Positions 9,211 through 18,748 of a DNA stretch of 55,781 nucleotides are shown here, piece by piece. The stretch's first letter is position 1. The number at the start of each line of letters is the position of its first letter. A program made the position numbers and the translations under genes. The notes beneath the pieces were generated by a model. The model saw nothing but the letters and a program-made list of their open reading frames with translations, ran no database searches and had not been told where the DNA came from. Source of the DNA: an uncultured Saprospiraceae bacterium (GTDB lineage: Bacteria; Bacteroidota; Bacteroidia; Chitinophagales; Saprospiraceae); the NCBI GenBank assembly GCA_937929945.1, contig CALFUK010000022.1:1-55781 (forward strand), in the 5' to 3' direction.

Positions 9211-9227
9211 CACTACTGATAAAGTCT

Positions 9228-9629
9228 ATGGAAAATATTTTATTGAAGCTGGATACATGTCCATCTAGTATTGCCAAGTTAGAAACATTCGTCTCAAGCT
9301 TAGCTGATGACCACAATGTCATGAAAGATCTTTATCCCAATATACTGATCAGTCTGACAGAAGCTGTGAATAATGCCATAGAGCACGGTAACTGTCTGGA
9401 CAAAACTAAGTCCGTCATCGTAGACACCTACATCAATGGTAAAGGCATGTCCATCAAAGTGACTGATGAAGGCGCTGGCTTCAACCCCAATGATATCCCC
9501 GATCCTACACAGCCTGAAAACATAGAATGCTGCGGCGGCAGAGGTGTCTTCCTCATCAAGCAGCTCTGTGATGATGTCAAGTTCATTGACGAAGGCAAGA
9601 CAGTGGAAATGTTTTTTAATTTCGATTAG
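9228..9629 (+). CDS. RsbW/SpoIIAB-like serine kinase ATPase (anti-sigma regulator type)
   Basis: A compact 133-residue GHKL ATPase. The N-box is EAVNNAIEHG (about 45-54), the G1 box DEGAGF (about 80-85) and the G2 box GGRGVFLIKQL (about 103-113), all intact, so ATP binding is expected. Proteins of this class phosphorylate STAS-domain anti-anti-sigma partners and bind sigma factors; no STAS gene or sigma gene is in this window, so the partner is elsewhere or the protein has a different role. It starts 17 bases after the DUF4175 gene and overlaps the likely start region of ybeY, so the three are probably one operon. Confidence 0.88.
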   Translation: MENILLKLDTCPSSIAKLETFVSSLADDHNVMKDLYPNILISLTEAVNNAIEHGNCLDKTKSVIVDTYINGKGMSIKVTDEGAGFNPNDIPDPTQPENIECCGGRGVFLIKQLCDDVKFIDEGKTVEMFFNFD

Positions 9630-10080
9630 GCTGATCAATCAAGACTTAGATCAGACCCCACGGATTCTATTTCATACAGAGATTCCAGATTTTCAATTTA
9701 CAGAAGAAGAAGCTACGCTGAGCTGGCTCATAGCCGTCGTAGCAGCAGAGTCTAAAGCCATCGAAGCTGTAAACTATATATTCCTGTCAGATGATGAGCT
9801 GCTGCAGGTCAATCAAGAATACCTCAATCATGACTACTATACGGATGTGATATCCTTCCAGCTGGCATCAGAACCCATCGAGGGTGATATCTTCATCTCA
9901 GTGGATCGCGTCAGGGAGAATGCAGCCTCACTTGACCTTCCATTTATCCAAGAGCTGAGGCGCATCATGGTGCATGGACTGCTGCACTTCATCGGCTACG
10001 GAGACAAGACAGCCGAAGAAAAAGCAGTCATGACTCAAAAGGAAGATGAGTATCTGGCAAAGTATACTGAATCTTTATAA
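9571..10080 (+). CDS. ybeY: endoribonuclease YbeY (rRNA maturation factor)
   Basis: YbeY is a metal-dependent endoribonuclease that acts in 16S rRNA 3'-end maturation and ribosome quality control. The signature is MVHGLLHFIGYGDK near the C-terminus, corresponding to HGxLHLxGYxH; the first two zinc histidines are present, but the third position is taken by the Gly-Asp-Lys end. I recall a similar 'GYKDK' form in other Bacteroidota, so this may be normal for the phylum. The preceding YYTDVISF is also typical. The start is uncertain: homology should begin near 9620, where the frame offers only ATT or CTG; the nearest ATG is at 9571, giving a 59-base overlap with the upstream ATPase gene. I used that ATG. 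Confidence 0.88.
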   Translation: MMSSSLTKARQWKCFLISIRLINQDLDQTPRILFHTEIPDFQFTEEEATLSWLIAVVAAESKAIEAVNYIFLSDDELLQVNQEYLNHDYYTDVISFQLASEPIEGDIFISVDRVRENAASLDLPFIQELRRIMVHGLLHFIGYGDKTAEEKAVMTQKEDEYLAKYTESL

Positions 10081-10114
10081 TAGCAACACGTGTATTACTA
10101 CATTTACGGCTGAC

Positions 10115-11389
10115 ATGATAAGTCTTCCCACTCCATCTCATCGTAATGCTTACTACCTGATTTTACACCTGCTTGTCATTTCTATTCTCTTTTCTAAGGC
10201 TGGCATTAGCATCTGCATCGGCCTGCTGCTGTGCCTCAGTCTCTTTAGAATCAGTAGAGCAGATAGCTGGTGGCTGCATCCTAATCGAGCTTTCTTAAGC
10301 GCCTTCCGTATGAATCCACATAAGTGGCTCTACCTATCCCTGATGCTGCTCTATGGTCTGACGCTCCTCTCTGGAGCCAATTCTGAGAATACCGCTGACT
10401 GGCTCCACTTCGTCAAGATAAAAGCACCCTATCTACTCCTGCCCATCATCTGCCTGAATCATCCACCCATCGAGAGAAAGATGTACCGCAGTCTGCTGCT
10501 GACCCTCATACTCTGTGTGCTCATCTCATCAGTAGGTGTCATGAGCTACTACGCCATACATATGCTGGAGAGTAATGAGCAGATCAGCTCAGGCAAATCT
10601 CTAGATACCCCACTCACTCATGTCAAATTTAGCGTGCTGCTCGCGATGTCCATCATCTCAGCCTCAGCCTTAGCCCTACAGAATAAATTGATCTGGTCTC
10701 GCCACTGGCGCCTTCCTCTATATATAATTATTGGATTTTTATTCGTGACCATTCATGTACTCTCTGCACGCACAGGACTCCTCACACTCTACGCTGTCGG
10801 AGGCCCGATGCTATTAGTCTACTTTTGGAAACAGAAAAGATATAGACTCATTGCCCTCGTCTCTCTGATGGCCCTTAGTGCCCCCTTCATCGCTTATCAT
10901 ACTATACCCAGCTTCTACCATAAGTACCACTACATGAAGCATGACCTGCAGATGATGAAAGAAGGTAAGGCTGATAACTACTCCGATGGCGAGCGGCTGC
11001 GCTCCATTAGCATCGGGCTGACGCTCTGGAAAGAGAACCCACTCCTCGGGACTGGCATCGGTGATCTGAGAGATCGCTGCGAGCAAGAATACACAGAGCA
11101 CTACCCCCTTAGTACAAAAAAAATTATGCCTCACAACCAGTACGTCATGTACTTGGCAGCTTATGGTCTCCTAGGCCTAGTGTTGTTCTTACTGTGTTTC
11201 GCTTATCCCATCACTCGTTCTGCCTCGTGGCAAAATCCGCATCTCATCGGCTTGTTTTTTATTCTTTTGATATACGGCCTGGTAGAGAAGCCCTTAGATG
11301 AGTATGTGTTTATTACGGTTCACGCCTTGTGGTTTTCTTTGGGGATTAGTGTTGCTGATAGTCAAGATGAGTCCTTAGCTCATTCATAA
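10115..11389 (+). CDS. O-antigen ligase / polymerase-like (Wzy_C) membrane protein
   Basis: A polytopic membrane protein of 424 residues with about ten hydrophobic segments. The large loop in the C-terminal half carries KENPLLGTGIGDL followed by MPHNQYVMYLAAYGLLGL, the 'G.G......H(N/S)......G..G' pattern of the Wzy_C/O-antigen ligase superfamily. Such proteins join or polymerise undecaprenyl-linked glycans at the periplasmic face. The ATG at 10115 is preferred over one at 10046 lying inside ybeY, because the first transmembrane segment begins just after it. It follows ybeY by 34 bases and probably ends the operon. No glycosyltransferase is adjacent, so the substrate cannot be inferred. Confidence 0.8.
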   Translation: MISLPTPSHRNAYYLILHLLVISILFSKAGISICIGLLLCLSLFRISRADSWWLHPNRAFLSAFRMNPHKWLYLSLMLLYGLTLLSGANSENTADWLHFVKIKAPYLLLPIICLNHPPIERKMYRSLLLTLILCVLISSVGVMSYYAIHMLESNEQISSGKSLDTPLTHVKFSVLLAMSIISASALALQNKLIWSRHWRLPLYIIIGFLFVTIHVLSARTGLLTLYAVGGPMLLVYFWKQKRYRLIALVSLMALSAPFIAYHTIPSFYHKYHYMKHDLQMMKEGKADNYSDGERLRSISIGLTLWKENPLLGTGIGDLRDRCEQEYTEHYPLSTKKIMPHNQYVMYLAAYGLLGLVLFLLCFAYPITRSASWQNPHLIGLFFILLIYGLVEKPLDEYVFITVHALWFSLGISVADSQDESLAHS

Positions 11390-11466
11390 TGACCATGAAA
11401 AGTCGTCCTCCCTTTCTTTATCTGACTCACACTTAACCAGGTCATCCCCTCAGATTATCCGCCTGT

Positions 11467-12630
11467 TTAATCTCCCAAAAATGCTCGTACCCTCACACCA
11501 ACATTCTCTCTGAGATTCATATAAAAAAGACTGATGTCATGGATGTGGTAATTATCATTTGGCAAGAGCCCTGTCTGGTATGCTACCGTCCTGGGCCGTG
11601 TGATGTGGAGAATGCCCGTATCATCTAGCTGAGCAGAGACTTCCTCCTTGGTAGGCGCTGATAAGGACTTGATGCGTATGCCAGCAGCCTCATCGGAGAA
11701 GAAGTGCTTCATATCAAAATTCGAATCTTCTGTCATCTTCAGTCTGACCGCGCCTCGATGCAGGCGCTTATCTGCTATCTCTGTGCTCGTGGACCAGCTG
11801 AGGGGATTGATGCCGATGACCTCCTTGTGCCTGCGGTACTCCCAGGCATCAGTGTCAGGATAATACTGTTGGACACGGTCTCTGTCATGCAGCGGACTGC
11901 CAGACATACCATAGCTGTCATAGGCAATGATGCAGCCCGTATCATCAGCGTCATGGGCGGCCACAATCTGATGGAGGGTACGACCCAGCTTGTCCTTGGG
12001 TATCTGCATCCCGATCAGATAAGCAGCCACCAGCTGGTCACAGGCTGGCTGCCCATCCACTCGCTGTTCCAGTAGCCTGATGCCATGCAGCGATCCCTGA
12101 CTGTGGCTGGCGATGATGAAGGGTCTACCCCGATTCAGATGATTCATATAATAATCAAAGGCCTGCTCTACGTCTTGGTAAGCCACATCAAAGGACTGCT
12201 GGCTGTTCGTAGATCCATCTAAGAAAGAGTAGAAGGTAGCTTGACGGTATCTGGGGGCATAGATTCGGGCGTACTCGTTGTACACACTGGCTTGGCCTGG
12301 CATGATCATCTGGTCGATCATCTCATTCGTCTTGGCATGATCCAGTGGTGCATTCCAGTGTCGCTTACTGAAGCAGAGCGTGGGGTAAATATAGAATACG
12401 TCCACTAGCTTATCTTGTTCTGATGGAGGTACACCAGCTGGAGTCATAAGCGCGTGACTGTGCTGATCAGGATGAGCCGCCCAGTGATCCAGCCGCTGGT
12501 ATTCGGGTGGAGCTGTGAGCTGTGCAGGATCAAAATCATGCGCTGGCTTCACCTGTTGCTTCAGGAGCCTGAATCCCAGTTCTGCCTTTGCTTTCGCCTG
12601 AAGCGACTTTATCTTAGATTTTACACTCAT
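11467..12630 (-). CDS. DUF3089 alpha/beta-hydrolase-like protein
   Basis: The protein (387 residues) shows the DUF3089 pattern: VFYIYPTLCFSKRHWNAPLD near residue 75, YNEYARIYAPRYRQATFYSF near 120, and a nucleophile elbow PFIIASHSQGSLHGIRLL near 175 with the Ser in HSQGS. A candidate Asp and His follow (DDTGCIIAYDSYG). The N-terminus has no clear signal peptide, so it is probably cytoplasmic. Substrate is unknown. It is divergent from the M1 peptidase gene with 75 bases between start codons, so they may share a control region. Convergent with the O-antigen-ligase-like gene, 77 bases apart. Confidence 0.85.
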   Translation of the reverse strand: MSVKSKIKSLQAKAKAELGFRLLKQQVKPAHDFDPAQLTAPPEYQRLDHWAAHPDQHSHALMTPAGVPPSEQDKLVDVFYIYPTLCFSKRHWNAPLDHAKTNEMIDQMIMPGQASVYNEYARIYAPRYRQATFYSFLDGSTNSQQSFDVAYQDVEQAFDYYMNHLNRGRPFIIASHSQGSLHGIRLLEQRVDGQPACDQLVAAYLIGMQIPKDKLGRTLHQIVAAHDADDTGCIIAYDSYGMSGSPLHDRDRVQQYYPDTDAWEYRRHKEVIGINPLSWSTSTEIADKRLHRGAVRLKMTEDSNFDMKHFFSDEAAGIRIKSLSAPTKEEVSAQLDDTGILHITRPRTVAYQTGLLPNDNYHIHDISLFYMNLRENVGVRVRAFLGD

Positions 12631-12705
12631 TTCGGTCGGAATTTAGTAATTGCTTTGGTTCATAGTTGTGTAATTCAGTATTTATTTCTCTATTCGTGTA
12701 TCCTT

Positions 12706-14610
12706 ATGATGTACATCAATATTCATCTTCGATACTGCTTCCTTTTAGCTGCGCTCGTGATCGGCTTAGCCACATCAGGCTATGCCCAATGCCTCCCTCT
12801 AAGCACGGCGCAAAGCGAGCGCATAGCGGACTACCAGATGGAGCTGAGCTTGGACCATGATCAGAAGATGGCCTCTGGCACCGCTCTCATCACCTGGAGA
12901 AATCCATCGCCAAAGGCTGTGAAAGAATTAAAGATGTATATGTATCTGAATGCCTTCAAAAATATGAAGTCCACCTGGCTACGCGGCACTGACGGAGAGG
13001 TCTTCGGCAGACAGATGTCAGAGCGCGCGGCGGAGGAATGGGGCTACGTGACAATAGATAGCATATCCATCAAAGATGGTACTGACCTGACAGGCGGCAT
13101 CCAATACGTACAAGTCGATGGCAATGAGGACGACGAGACCGTACTCTCCATTCCCCTACCTCGGTCAGTGCGCGGCGGAGACTCCATCGTGCTGAGTGTA
13201 GACTTCCGAGCTAAGCTGCCTAAGACCATCGCCCGATCAGGCTATGGAGAAAATAACTTCCACCTCTTCGTACACTGGTATCCTAAGCTGGGAGTCTATG
13301 AACAAGATAAAGAGGGGCAGTGGGGCTGGAACTGCCATCAGTTCATGCAGCGCACAGAGTTCTATGGCGACTTTGGCCTCTATGATGTATCCATCACTTG
13401 CGATGACTCATTCACTGTGGGTGCATCTGGCTGCCTGGTAGCAGAGAGTCAGTCAGAAGGCAGGCAGACGCTGCGCTACATCGCGGAGGATGTGATAGAC
13501 TTTGCCTGGTGCGTCAGTCCAGAATTAGAAGTGTATGAGGACAGCTGGCAAGACATCTACATCAGGCTGCTGGTGCCGCGAGATCATCGAGGCATGGCTG
13601 AGCGCTACATGGCCGCCACTAAGAACGCATTACAATATTTTAATGATCATCTGGGTAAATATCCCTACCCAGGCATCACCATCATGGACCCACCCTTTCA
13701 CTCTCTGCGCAATGGATTTATGGAATACCCTACCTTCGCCACAGCGGGCACAGTCTATGGTATGCCTGGCTGGTTTAAGGGTTCAGAATCACTGGCCATC
13801 CACGAATTCGCCCATCAGTTCTTCATGGCTGTCTTAGCGAATAATGAGAAGGAAGAAGCTTGGCTTGACGAAGGCTTCGTGACCTACTATGAGGACAGGA
13901 TCATGGAGGCCTACTATGGTGTACATAGCTCTCAGCTAGATGTCTTTGGTATTCGCTACGGGAATAGTGCTTTATCCAGAAAAGAATATGTGAGCATGAG
14001 AAATCACAGTTCTACAGCGATAGCTAGACCAGGCTGGGAGATCACCGGTAACTATAAGGGCATCGTATACAGCAAGACAGCCACCATGCTGAAAACATTG
14101 GAACGCTATATCTCAAGAAATAAAATGGACGAGATGATGCGCGCTTATTTCGAGCAATATAAATTCACTCATCCCAGAACAGAGACCTTTGTCAATCATC
14201 TCAAAACCTATCTACAAGCTAACTACAGCGCATCAGAAGTGGACACCTATTTAGGGCTGGTCAATGCCTGCCTGCACGGATCAGACACCGTAGACTACTA
14301 CGTGGAAAGCATCACAGAAAATAGCACCACACTTAATAACAAAGGGGCCCTGCGTATGCCTGTAGAGATTGAGCTCATAAGCATTACGAACGACACCATC
14401 AGACAGCACTGGGACGGCAGCAGTCCGAAAACCATCACGCTCAAGGACGAGATCAGCTCAGTTCATATTGATCCAGAGCAAAAGCTCTACTTGGATCTGA
14501 ATCTCAACAACAACAGCCTGAAGACGACACAGACTTCTTTCAGCCGCTATATATTAAAAAGCATCACGAGTATTCAGCATGCGCTACAGTCTTTAAGCTT
14601 TTTATTATGA
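12706..14610 (+). CDS. secreted M1-family zinc metallopeptidase
   Basis: An aminopeptidase-N-like enzyme of 634 residues. It begins with a signal peptide (ILLRYCF-like hydrophobic stretch LLAALVIGLATSGYAQ), then an N-terminal beta-saddle domain. The catalytic site is HEFAHQFF (about residue 365) with the third zinc ligand in EEAWLDEGFVTYYED, and the substrate motif is GFMEYP in place of the classical GAMEN. So the zinc site is intact and the protein should cut N-terminal residues from peptides in the periplasm or outside the cell. The long upstream frame (from 12454) overlaps the divergent DUF3089 gene; I chose the ATG pair at 12706/12709 because the signal peptide starts there. It overlaps the next gene by four bases. 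Confidence 0.9.
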   Translation: MMYINIHLRYCFLLAALVIGLATSGYAQCLPLSTAQSERIADYQMELSLDHDQKMASGTALITWRNPSPKAVKELKMYMYLNAFKNMKSTWLRGTDGEVFGRQMSERAAEEWGYVTIDSISIKDGTDLTGGIQYVQVDGNEDDETVLSIPLPRSVRGGDSIVLSVDFRAKLPKTIARSGYGENNFHLFVHWYPKLGVYEQDKEGQWGWNCHQFMQRTEFYGDFGLYDVSITCDDSFTVGASGCLVAESQSEGRQTLRYIAEDVIDFAWCVSPELEVYEDSWQDIYIRLLVPRDHRGMAERYMAATKNALQYFNDHLGKYPYPGITIMDPPFHSLRNGFMEYPTFATAGTVYGMPGWFKGSESLAIHEFAHQFFMAVLANNEKEEAWLDEGFVTYYEDRIMEAYYGVHSSQLDVFGIRYGNSALSRKEYVSMRNHSSTAIARPGWEITGNYKGIVYSKTATMLKTLERYISRNKMDEMMRAYFEQYKFTHPRTETFVNHLKTYLQANYSASEVDTYLGLVNACLHGSDTVDYYVESITENSTTLNNKGALRMPVEIELISITNDTIRQHWDGSSPKTITLKDEISSVHIDPEQKLYLDLNLNNNSLKTTQTSFSRYILKSITSIQHALQSLSFLL

Positions 14611-15461
14611 TGAAGTCAGTCTTGCGTGGCATCAGTATCGCCGTCTCATTTTGGCCATTGGCTATAATCATTCTGCTGATTCAGCTGGCCTTTGGACTGG
14701 TGGTAGGCAGTCAGGTCGGCAGCTCTTTGAGCGAAGTGATCGGCTTCTCTAAAGCCGGCGAGTTATTTTCACAGGGCTTTGATTATGCGGTGTACCAGGA
14801 TATGCTTAAAGCATTTCCCGATGCACTAGCTGATGTCCAGCGCAGCATCCCCATCGTGATCATTGCTTATCTACTCATATCCATCTTTCTGCACGGAGGG
14901 CTGATCAGATCGATCATCACGAATCAGCGTTCATGGTCATCCTTTATGAAAAATGGTCTGACTTATTTTCTCCCTTTTCTTCTGATTGGATTTACATTCT
15001 TGATTCTTTTCCTGCTGCTGACAGCTATACTCTGGGCACCTGTCCTAATTAATGCACTTAATATCATAGAGTCCATAGCCTCTGATCGCTTGTTCTTTTA
15101 TCTCCTATATGTTATCGGCATTATTTATCTGCTGGGTCTATCTCTGCTGGTCTCTGCATCAGTCAATAGCCGCATCAATTATGCCGTCGTGAATGAATCG
15201 ATTTTTTCATCCCTCAAAGCAGGCTTTGCTTGGACCCTTAAAAAATATCTTCCGCTGACCTGTATCTTCTCAGGCTTCAGCCTACTTTCCTTCTTATTAT
15301 TATGCTGTAGCATCAAGCTGGATACAGGGCTGGGTCTGAATGTCTGGCTGTCCTTTCTGACGACTTTAGTTTTCATCATTTTCCGGATTCTTGTGAGAAG
15401 TTCTTTTTATGCCACACTCATGCACTATTGTGAGGCCATCGTGGATGAAGGAGATCATTAA
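14607..15461 (+). CDS. polytopic membrane protein, unknown function
   Basis: A 284-residue protein with about six hydrophobic segments, among them AVSFWPLAIIILLIQLAF, VIIAYLLISIFLHGGLI, FLLIGFTFLILFLLLTAI and LLYVIGIIYLLGLSLLV. I do not recognise a family. Its ATG overlaps the stop of the M1 peptidase gene (ATGATGA), so the two are translationally coupled and the protein may support export or anchoring of the peptidase; that is inference only. The end is convergent with the DUF3667 gene, 93 bases away. Confidence 0.75.
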   Translation: MMKSVLRGISIAVSFWPLAIIILLIQLAFGLVVGSQVGSSLSEVIGFSKAGELFSQGFDYAVYQDMLKAFPDALADVQRSIPIVIIAYLLISIFLHGGLIRSIITNQRSWSSFMKNGLTYFLPFLLIGFTFLILFLLLTAILWAPVLINALNIIESIASDRLFFYLLYVIGIIYLLGLSLLVSASVNSRINYAVVNESIFSSLKAGFAWTLKKYLPLTCIFSGFSLLSFLLLCCSIKLDTGLGLNVWLSFLTTLVFIIFRILVRSSFYATLMHYCEAIVDEGDH

Positions 15462-15554
15462 AAAAACGAGCAGAAGACTATGCTTAGTTATATCCTGATA
15501 GCTACGTAGTTCCTAAATGTTAAGCTCTGAGGCAGCGTAAATAATCTAAATTTA

Positions 15555-16340
15555 TTAGAATAATAATGCAACAACCATCGCTCCTATGGTCATGAAGCAA
15601 AGTGTCAAGAAGAAGGAAACGATCAATGCTATGATAATTCGCCATACTGATCTTTCTAAACTCCTTTGATACACCCATATGATAGCGACGATAGCCACCA
15701 CAGAAGATACACTATTATATAACATCACTGCATTCGTTGTATTGAAAGGGGCGAAGAAAATCCCGATCACAACATTAATTAATAAGGAAAAAGAAATAGC
15801 GTACAATGCAATCACCAAATGCTCTGCGAGATTATACCTAGACTTTTTATAGATCAAAAAGCTAAACACACTGAGGACTGGTATGATAGCAAACACTAAG
15901 AATTGGCTTCGCGTCTGTAACCATAAAAAAATAGCGGTAACCTTTGCCGTCTGTTCATCAACATCACTATCCATTCCATGATTGAATCCTTCTCGCACAC
16001 TACTGACAAAATTATTTTGCGTCATCAGGTCTAAAAAATCAGAAAATACCAATTGAAATAAGCCATACAAACTGATAATGATTAGCGCATAATTAGTGGG
16101 ATGATTGATCTTCTTCCTGACCCCCTTGATGTAAGCTATTGTTACTCTTCTAGGGTCTGTGATCAGCCACCGTGTCGTATTAAAAAAAGCAAAATCAAGA
16201 CTGGTAAATTTGACAAAGAAGACCTTAAATAAACTTGGTATCGTAAGGCGATCACCTACTTGTTTTGCGCCGCAAGAACTGCAGTATGTAGATGAATCAG
16301 AAAGTGATGCTAAACAGCTCTTGCAGGAATTCATATTCAT
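15555..16340 (-). CDS. DUF3667-like zinc-ribbon membrane protein
   Basis: The N-terminus carries two Cys pairs, CKSCLA and YCSSCGAKQ, spaced as a zinc ribbon, followed by the DUF3667-type stretch RWLITDPRRVTIAYIKGVRKKINHPTNY (here described in two parts, residues about 58-85) and four to five transmembrane segments. This order, cytoplasmic zinc ribbon then helices, is typical of the family in Bacteroidota. The function of the family is unknown. The gene stands alone between a convergent membrane-protein gene and a 180-base gap upstream. Confidence 0.8.
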   Translation of the reverse strand: MNMNSCKSCLASLSDSSTYCSSCGAKQVGDRLTIPSLFKVFFVKFTSLDFAFFNTTRWLITDPRRVTIAYIKGVRKKINHPTNYALIIISLYGLFQLVFSDFLDLMTQNNFVSSVREGFNHGMDSDVDEQTAKVTAIFLWLQTRSQFLVFAIIPVLSVFSFLIYKKSRYNLAEHLVIALYAISFSLLINVVIGIFFAPFNTTNAVMLYNSVSSVVAIVAIIWVYQRSLERSVWRIIIALIVSFFLTLCFMTIGAMVVALLF

Positions 16341-16520
16341 TTATCTTTAAAGCGCGCCCCCTATTCGAATCAGATCAAGGTTTAGCTCCTACTAAAGTAA
16401 CACATAAAGTAAAATGAACCGAGATTTATTCAAATAGATAGCACAGTACTTCGGGACTACTACTTTGAAATAGGCCACCTCTCTCACAGGTAAATTTTAT
16501 AACCAGGATGTAAGCTGAAA

Positions 16521-17195
16521 TCAGGAAAGCTTTACACTGCTCATCCTTTCATTCAAGAAAGCTGGACAGAAGAACATCAACTCATTGAATCCATCAATGT
16601 GGTCAAACCCAATTTTCTGATAAAAGGCCTTTAGCTTGTAAAAGGCTCTTTCATAATCCTGCTCCATTGAGGCATAATTCATTTGCTTCAGCCAGTCATC
16701 ATGCTCATGCAATCTTCCAGCATATATCTGGCTTTCACATTGTAAGGGGAAAGCATGGACGACGAATAGGCCACAGCTAGATTGAAAGCGATGATAAATA
16801 TCCCTGATTATTTTATGGCCAAAGGCCTGCCCTCGGTATGATTCTTTAATCTCTAATCTGGTGATGATACATGTGTCACTGTGAAAAGGATCCATCTTAT
16901 CAAAACCCAATATCTTCTTGTCAAGTTCGAAAGTCTCTAAATCATAGATTTTATTGGCAATCTCGTAGATGTAAGCTTCATGATCAATCACATCGAGCAA
17001 ATTCATGCCATCATTATAAGCTGCACTAAAGAGAATTAAGCTGAGCGAAAACTTGCCTATGACCTCCTTATGCGCACGATCGAGCTCCAGTTCGTACAAG
17101 ATGCCTTCGTAAGCAGTAAGATACCTACCCGGCTCCATATCATCGAGATAGGAAGAAAATGTATAATCTATTTCGTAGTATTTACTATCATCCAT
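16521..17195 (-). CDS. GNAT-like N-acetyltransferase fold protein
   Basis: Residues about 105-140 give the acetyl-CoA binding pattern of GNAT proteins: TRLEIKESYRGQAFGHKII, where RGQAFG stands for the R/Q-x-x-G-x-G/A loop. The tail LKAFYQKIGFDHIDGFNELM is the usual 'FYxKxGF' end of the fold. The N-terminal 90 residues are an unfamiliar extension. The substrate cannot be inferred. A TTG two codons upstream (17201) is also in frame; the ATG at 17195 is preferred. Neighbouring genes on the same strand are 50 bases or more apart and unrelated. Confidence 0.65.
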   Translation of the reverse strand: MDDSKYYEIDYTFSSYLDDMEPGRYLTAYEGILYELELDRAHKEVIGKFSLSLILFSAAYNDGMNLLDVIDHEAYIYEIANKIYDLETFELDKKILGFDKMDPFHSDTCIITRLEIKESYRGQAFGHKIIRDIYHRFQSSCGLFVVHAFPLQCESQIYAGRLHEHDDWLKQMNYASMEQDYERAFYKLKAFYQKIGFDHIDGFNELMFFCPAFLNERMSSVKLS

Positions 17196-17250
17196 CGACA
17201 ACTAAAATAGATGTTTTCTACAAAAAAATTCAATCCTGTCAAGGCGGATA

Positions 17251-18477
17251 TTACTTAGACTCCAGGCCCTCAATGACCGAGGCAATACCTTCATCATAGC
17301 TGATGGATAAAGACTTCTGGAATAATTCCAGCGCTTCTTCCATCTGTCCCCGATCATTCAGGTAAAATGCTTTATTATTTAGGACCGACGCATGGTTAGG
17401 ATACAACTCAATACCATAATCAAATAAGGCCACTGCTAAATCATCTCTCCCAAAATGAGAAATACCGTACGCCCAGGAATTTAGATAGCTGATCATAGGC
17501 TTGACCTCAAAGCCTAACTGGGCTGAGATAGTGGCGTAGTGATCCTTGAGCCGATCCACCAGATCATATCTATCCTGAAATGATGGATGATAATAGTCTA
17601 AGATTTCCTTGAATGGGTAGTCAGCATAGAAGTACTTTAGTCCATCATAAGTGGATAACACTGGCACGGAAAAATGATCCTCCTTTAGGTAGTCCTGATA
17701 AGCGAACTTAATATTCCAGTCTTCTGCCTCGGCATGATCTATGAATTTCATAGCGCTGCGCCTCATCTCTACAATCTCGGAACTGTCATTCTGGATTGCA
17801 TCTGGACTGATACTGGGAGGTAAAGAATTTGATACGGATAGATAAAGTCCCTCCTGGCTTAAGTCAGCCTCTCTCAGTGTATCCAATAGCTGCTCCATGA
17901 AGCTCTCCTGATGATAAGACAGCGCAGGGTCAATCGATAAATAATGATCAAAATAATCACGCTTTTCTAGCAGTGCCTGCAGTGCAGTCAGCCCACCAAA
18001 AGAATGACCAATGATGGTCCGATGTCCCGTCGTGGAGTAAAGGCTATCCATGTATGGCACCAGCTCCGCTGTGATAAAATCAAGAAACAGTGATCCGCCA
18101 CCAGTCATCCCGATATGCAAGGATGTATCTATACTAGGAGTCAAGTCTCGATTCCGATTGACATTCGGTATACCCACGACGATAGAGCGTGGCATCAGAT
18201 CATTACCCATAGGTGCAGAGCTCAAAAAGTCAACCATAGAAACAGCATTGAGAAATTGGCTCTCACCATCCAGTACGTAGATGACTGGATAATGAGCCGT
18301 ACTATCATCCATCCCCCAAAAACCTGCAGGCGTATAGATTTGTAACTCTCTCTCTTCATTCAAGATCTGAGAATGCATCATGTGCCTTTCTCCGATGGAT
18401 ATCAGCTCTGCATCAGAAGATTGAGAATACAGCTGCAATGCAAAAATGCTTAACATTAAACAAATCAATAAGGTCAT
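17251..18477 (-). CDS. secreted esterase (IroE/Fes-type alpha/beta hydrolase) with repeat tail
   Basis: An N-terminal signal peptide (LLICLMLSIFALQLYSQSS) leads into a D-type esterase fold: PVIYVLDGESQFLN, MPRSIVVGIPNVNRNRDLTPS, then the nucleophile elbow HRTIIGHSFGGLTAL with the Ser in GHSFGG (about 155). The catalytic His is probably in KEDHFSVPVL (about 265). This order fits the putative-esterase family that includes siderophore and feruloyl esterases. The last 80 residues (LAVALFDYGIELYPNHASVLNNKAFYL and after, read in two parts) form one to two TPR-like helical hairpins. Substrate unknown; no siderophore genes are nearby. Confidence 0.82.
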   Translation of the reverse strand: MTLLICLMLSIFALQLYSQSSDAELISIGERHMMHSQILNEERELQIYTPAGFWGMDDSTAHYPVIYVLDGESQFLNAVSMVDFLSSAPMGNDLMPRSIVVGIPNVNRNRDLTPSIDTSLHIGMTGGGSLFLDFITAELVPYMDSLYSTTGHRTIIGHSFGGLTALQALLEKRDYFDHYLSIDPALSYHQESFMEQLLDTLREADLSQEGLYLSVSNSLPPSISPDAIQNDSSEIVEMRRSAMKFIDHAEAEDWNIKFAYQDYLKEDHFSVPVLSTYDGLKYFYADYPFKEILDYYHPSFQDRYDLVDRLKDHYATISAQLGFEVKPMISYLNSWAYGISHFGRDDLAVALFDYGIELYPNHASVLNNKAFYLNDRGQMEEALELFQKSLSISYDEGIASVIEGLESK

Positions 18478-18748
18478 AATAAAATATATTAGTGAAATTA
18501 ACCGCGTAGTGATCTTTACATGTGGGAATGCAAAGATACGGTTTCACACACTGCCGTGCTTGCATTCAGAAGGGATTTCATGATATAACGCAGCAGTATG
18601 GAGACCACAACATCAAATATGTGTCGACTGATTTAACATAGCAGGCAAGATGATTTCTTAAGCTTAAATTTTGGAGCTAATTTTTTTCAAAGTGATGACA
18701 GATCTATTCGGCTTCACTATCTGAACAACACAAAATTCAGTAGGCAAT

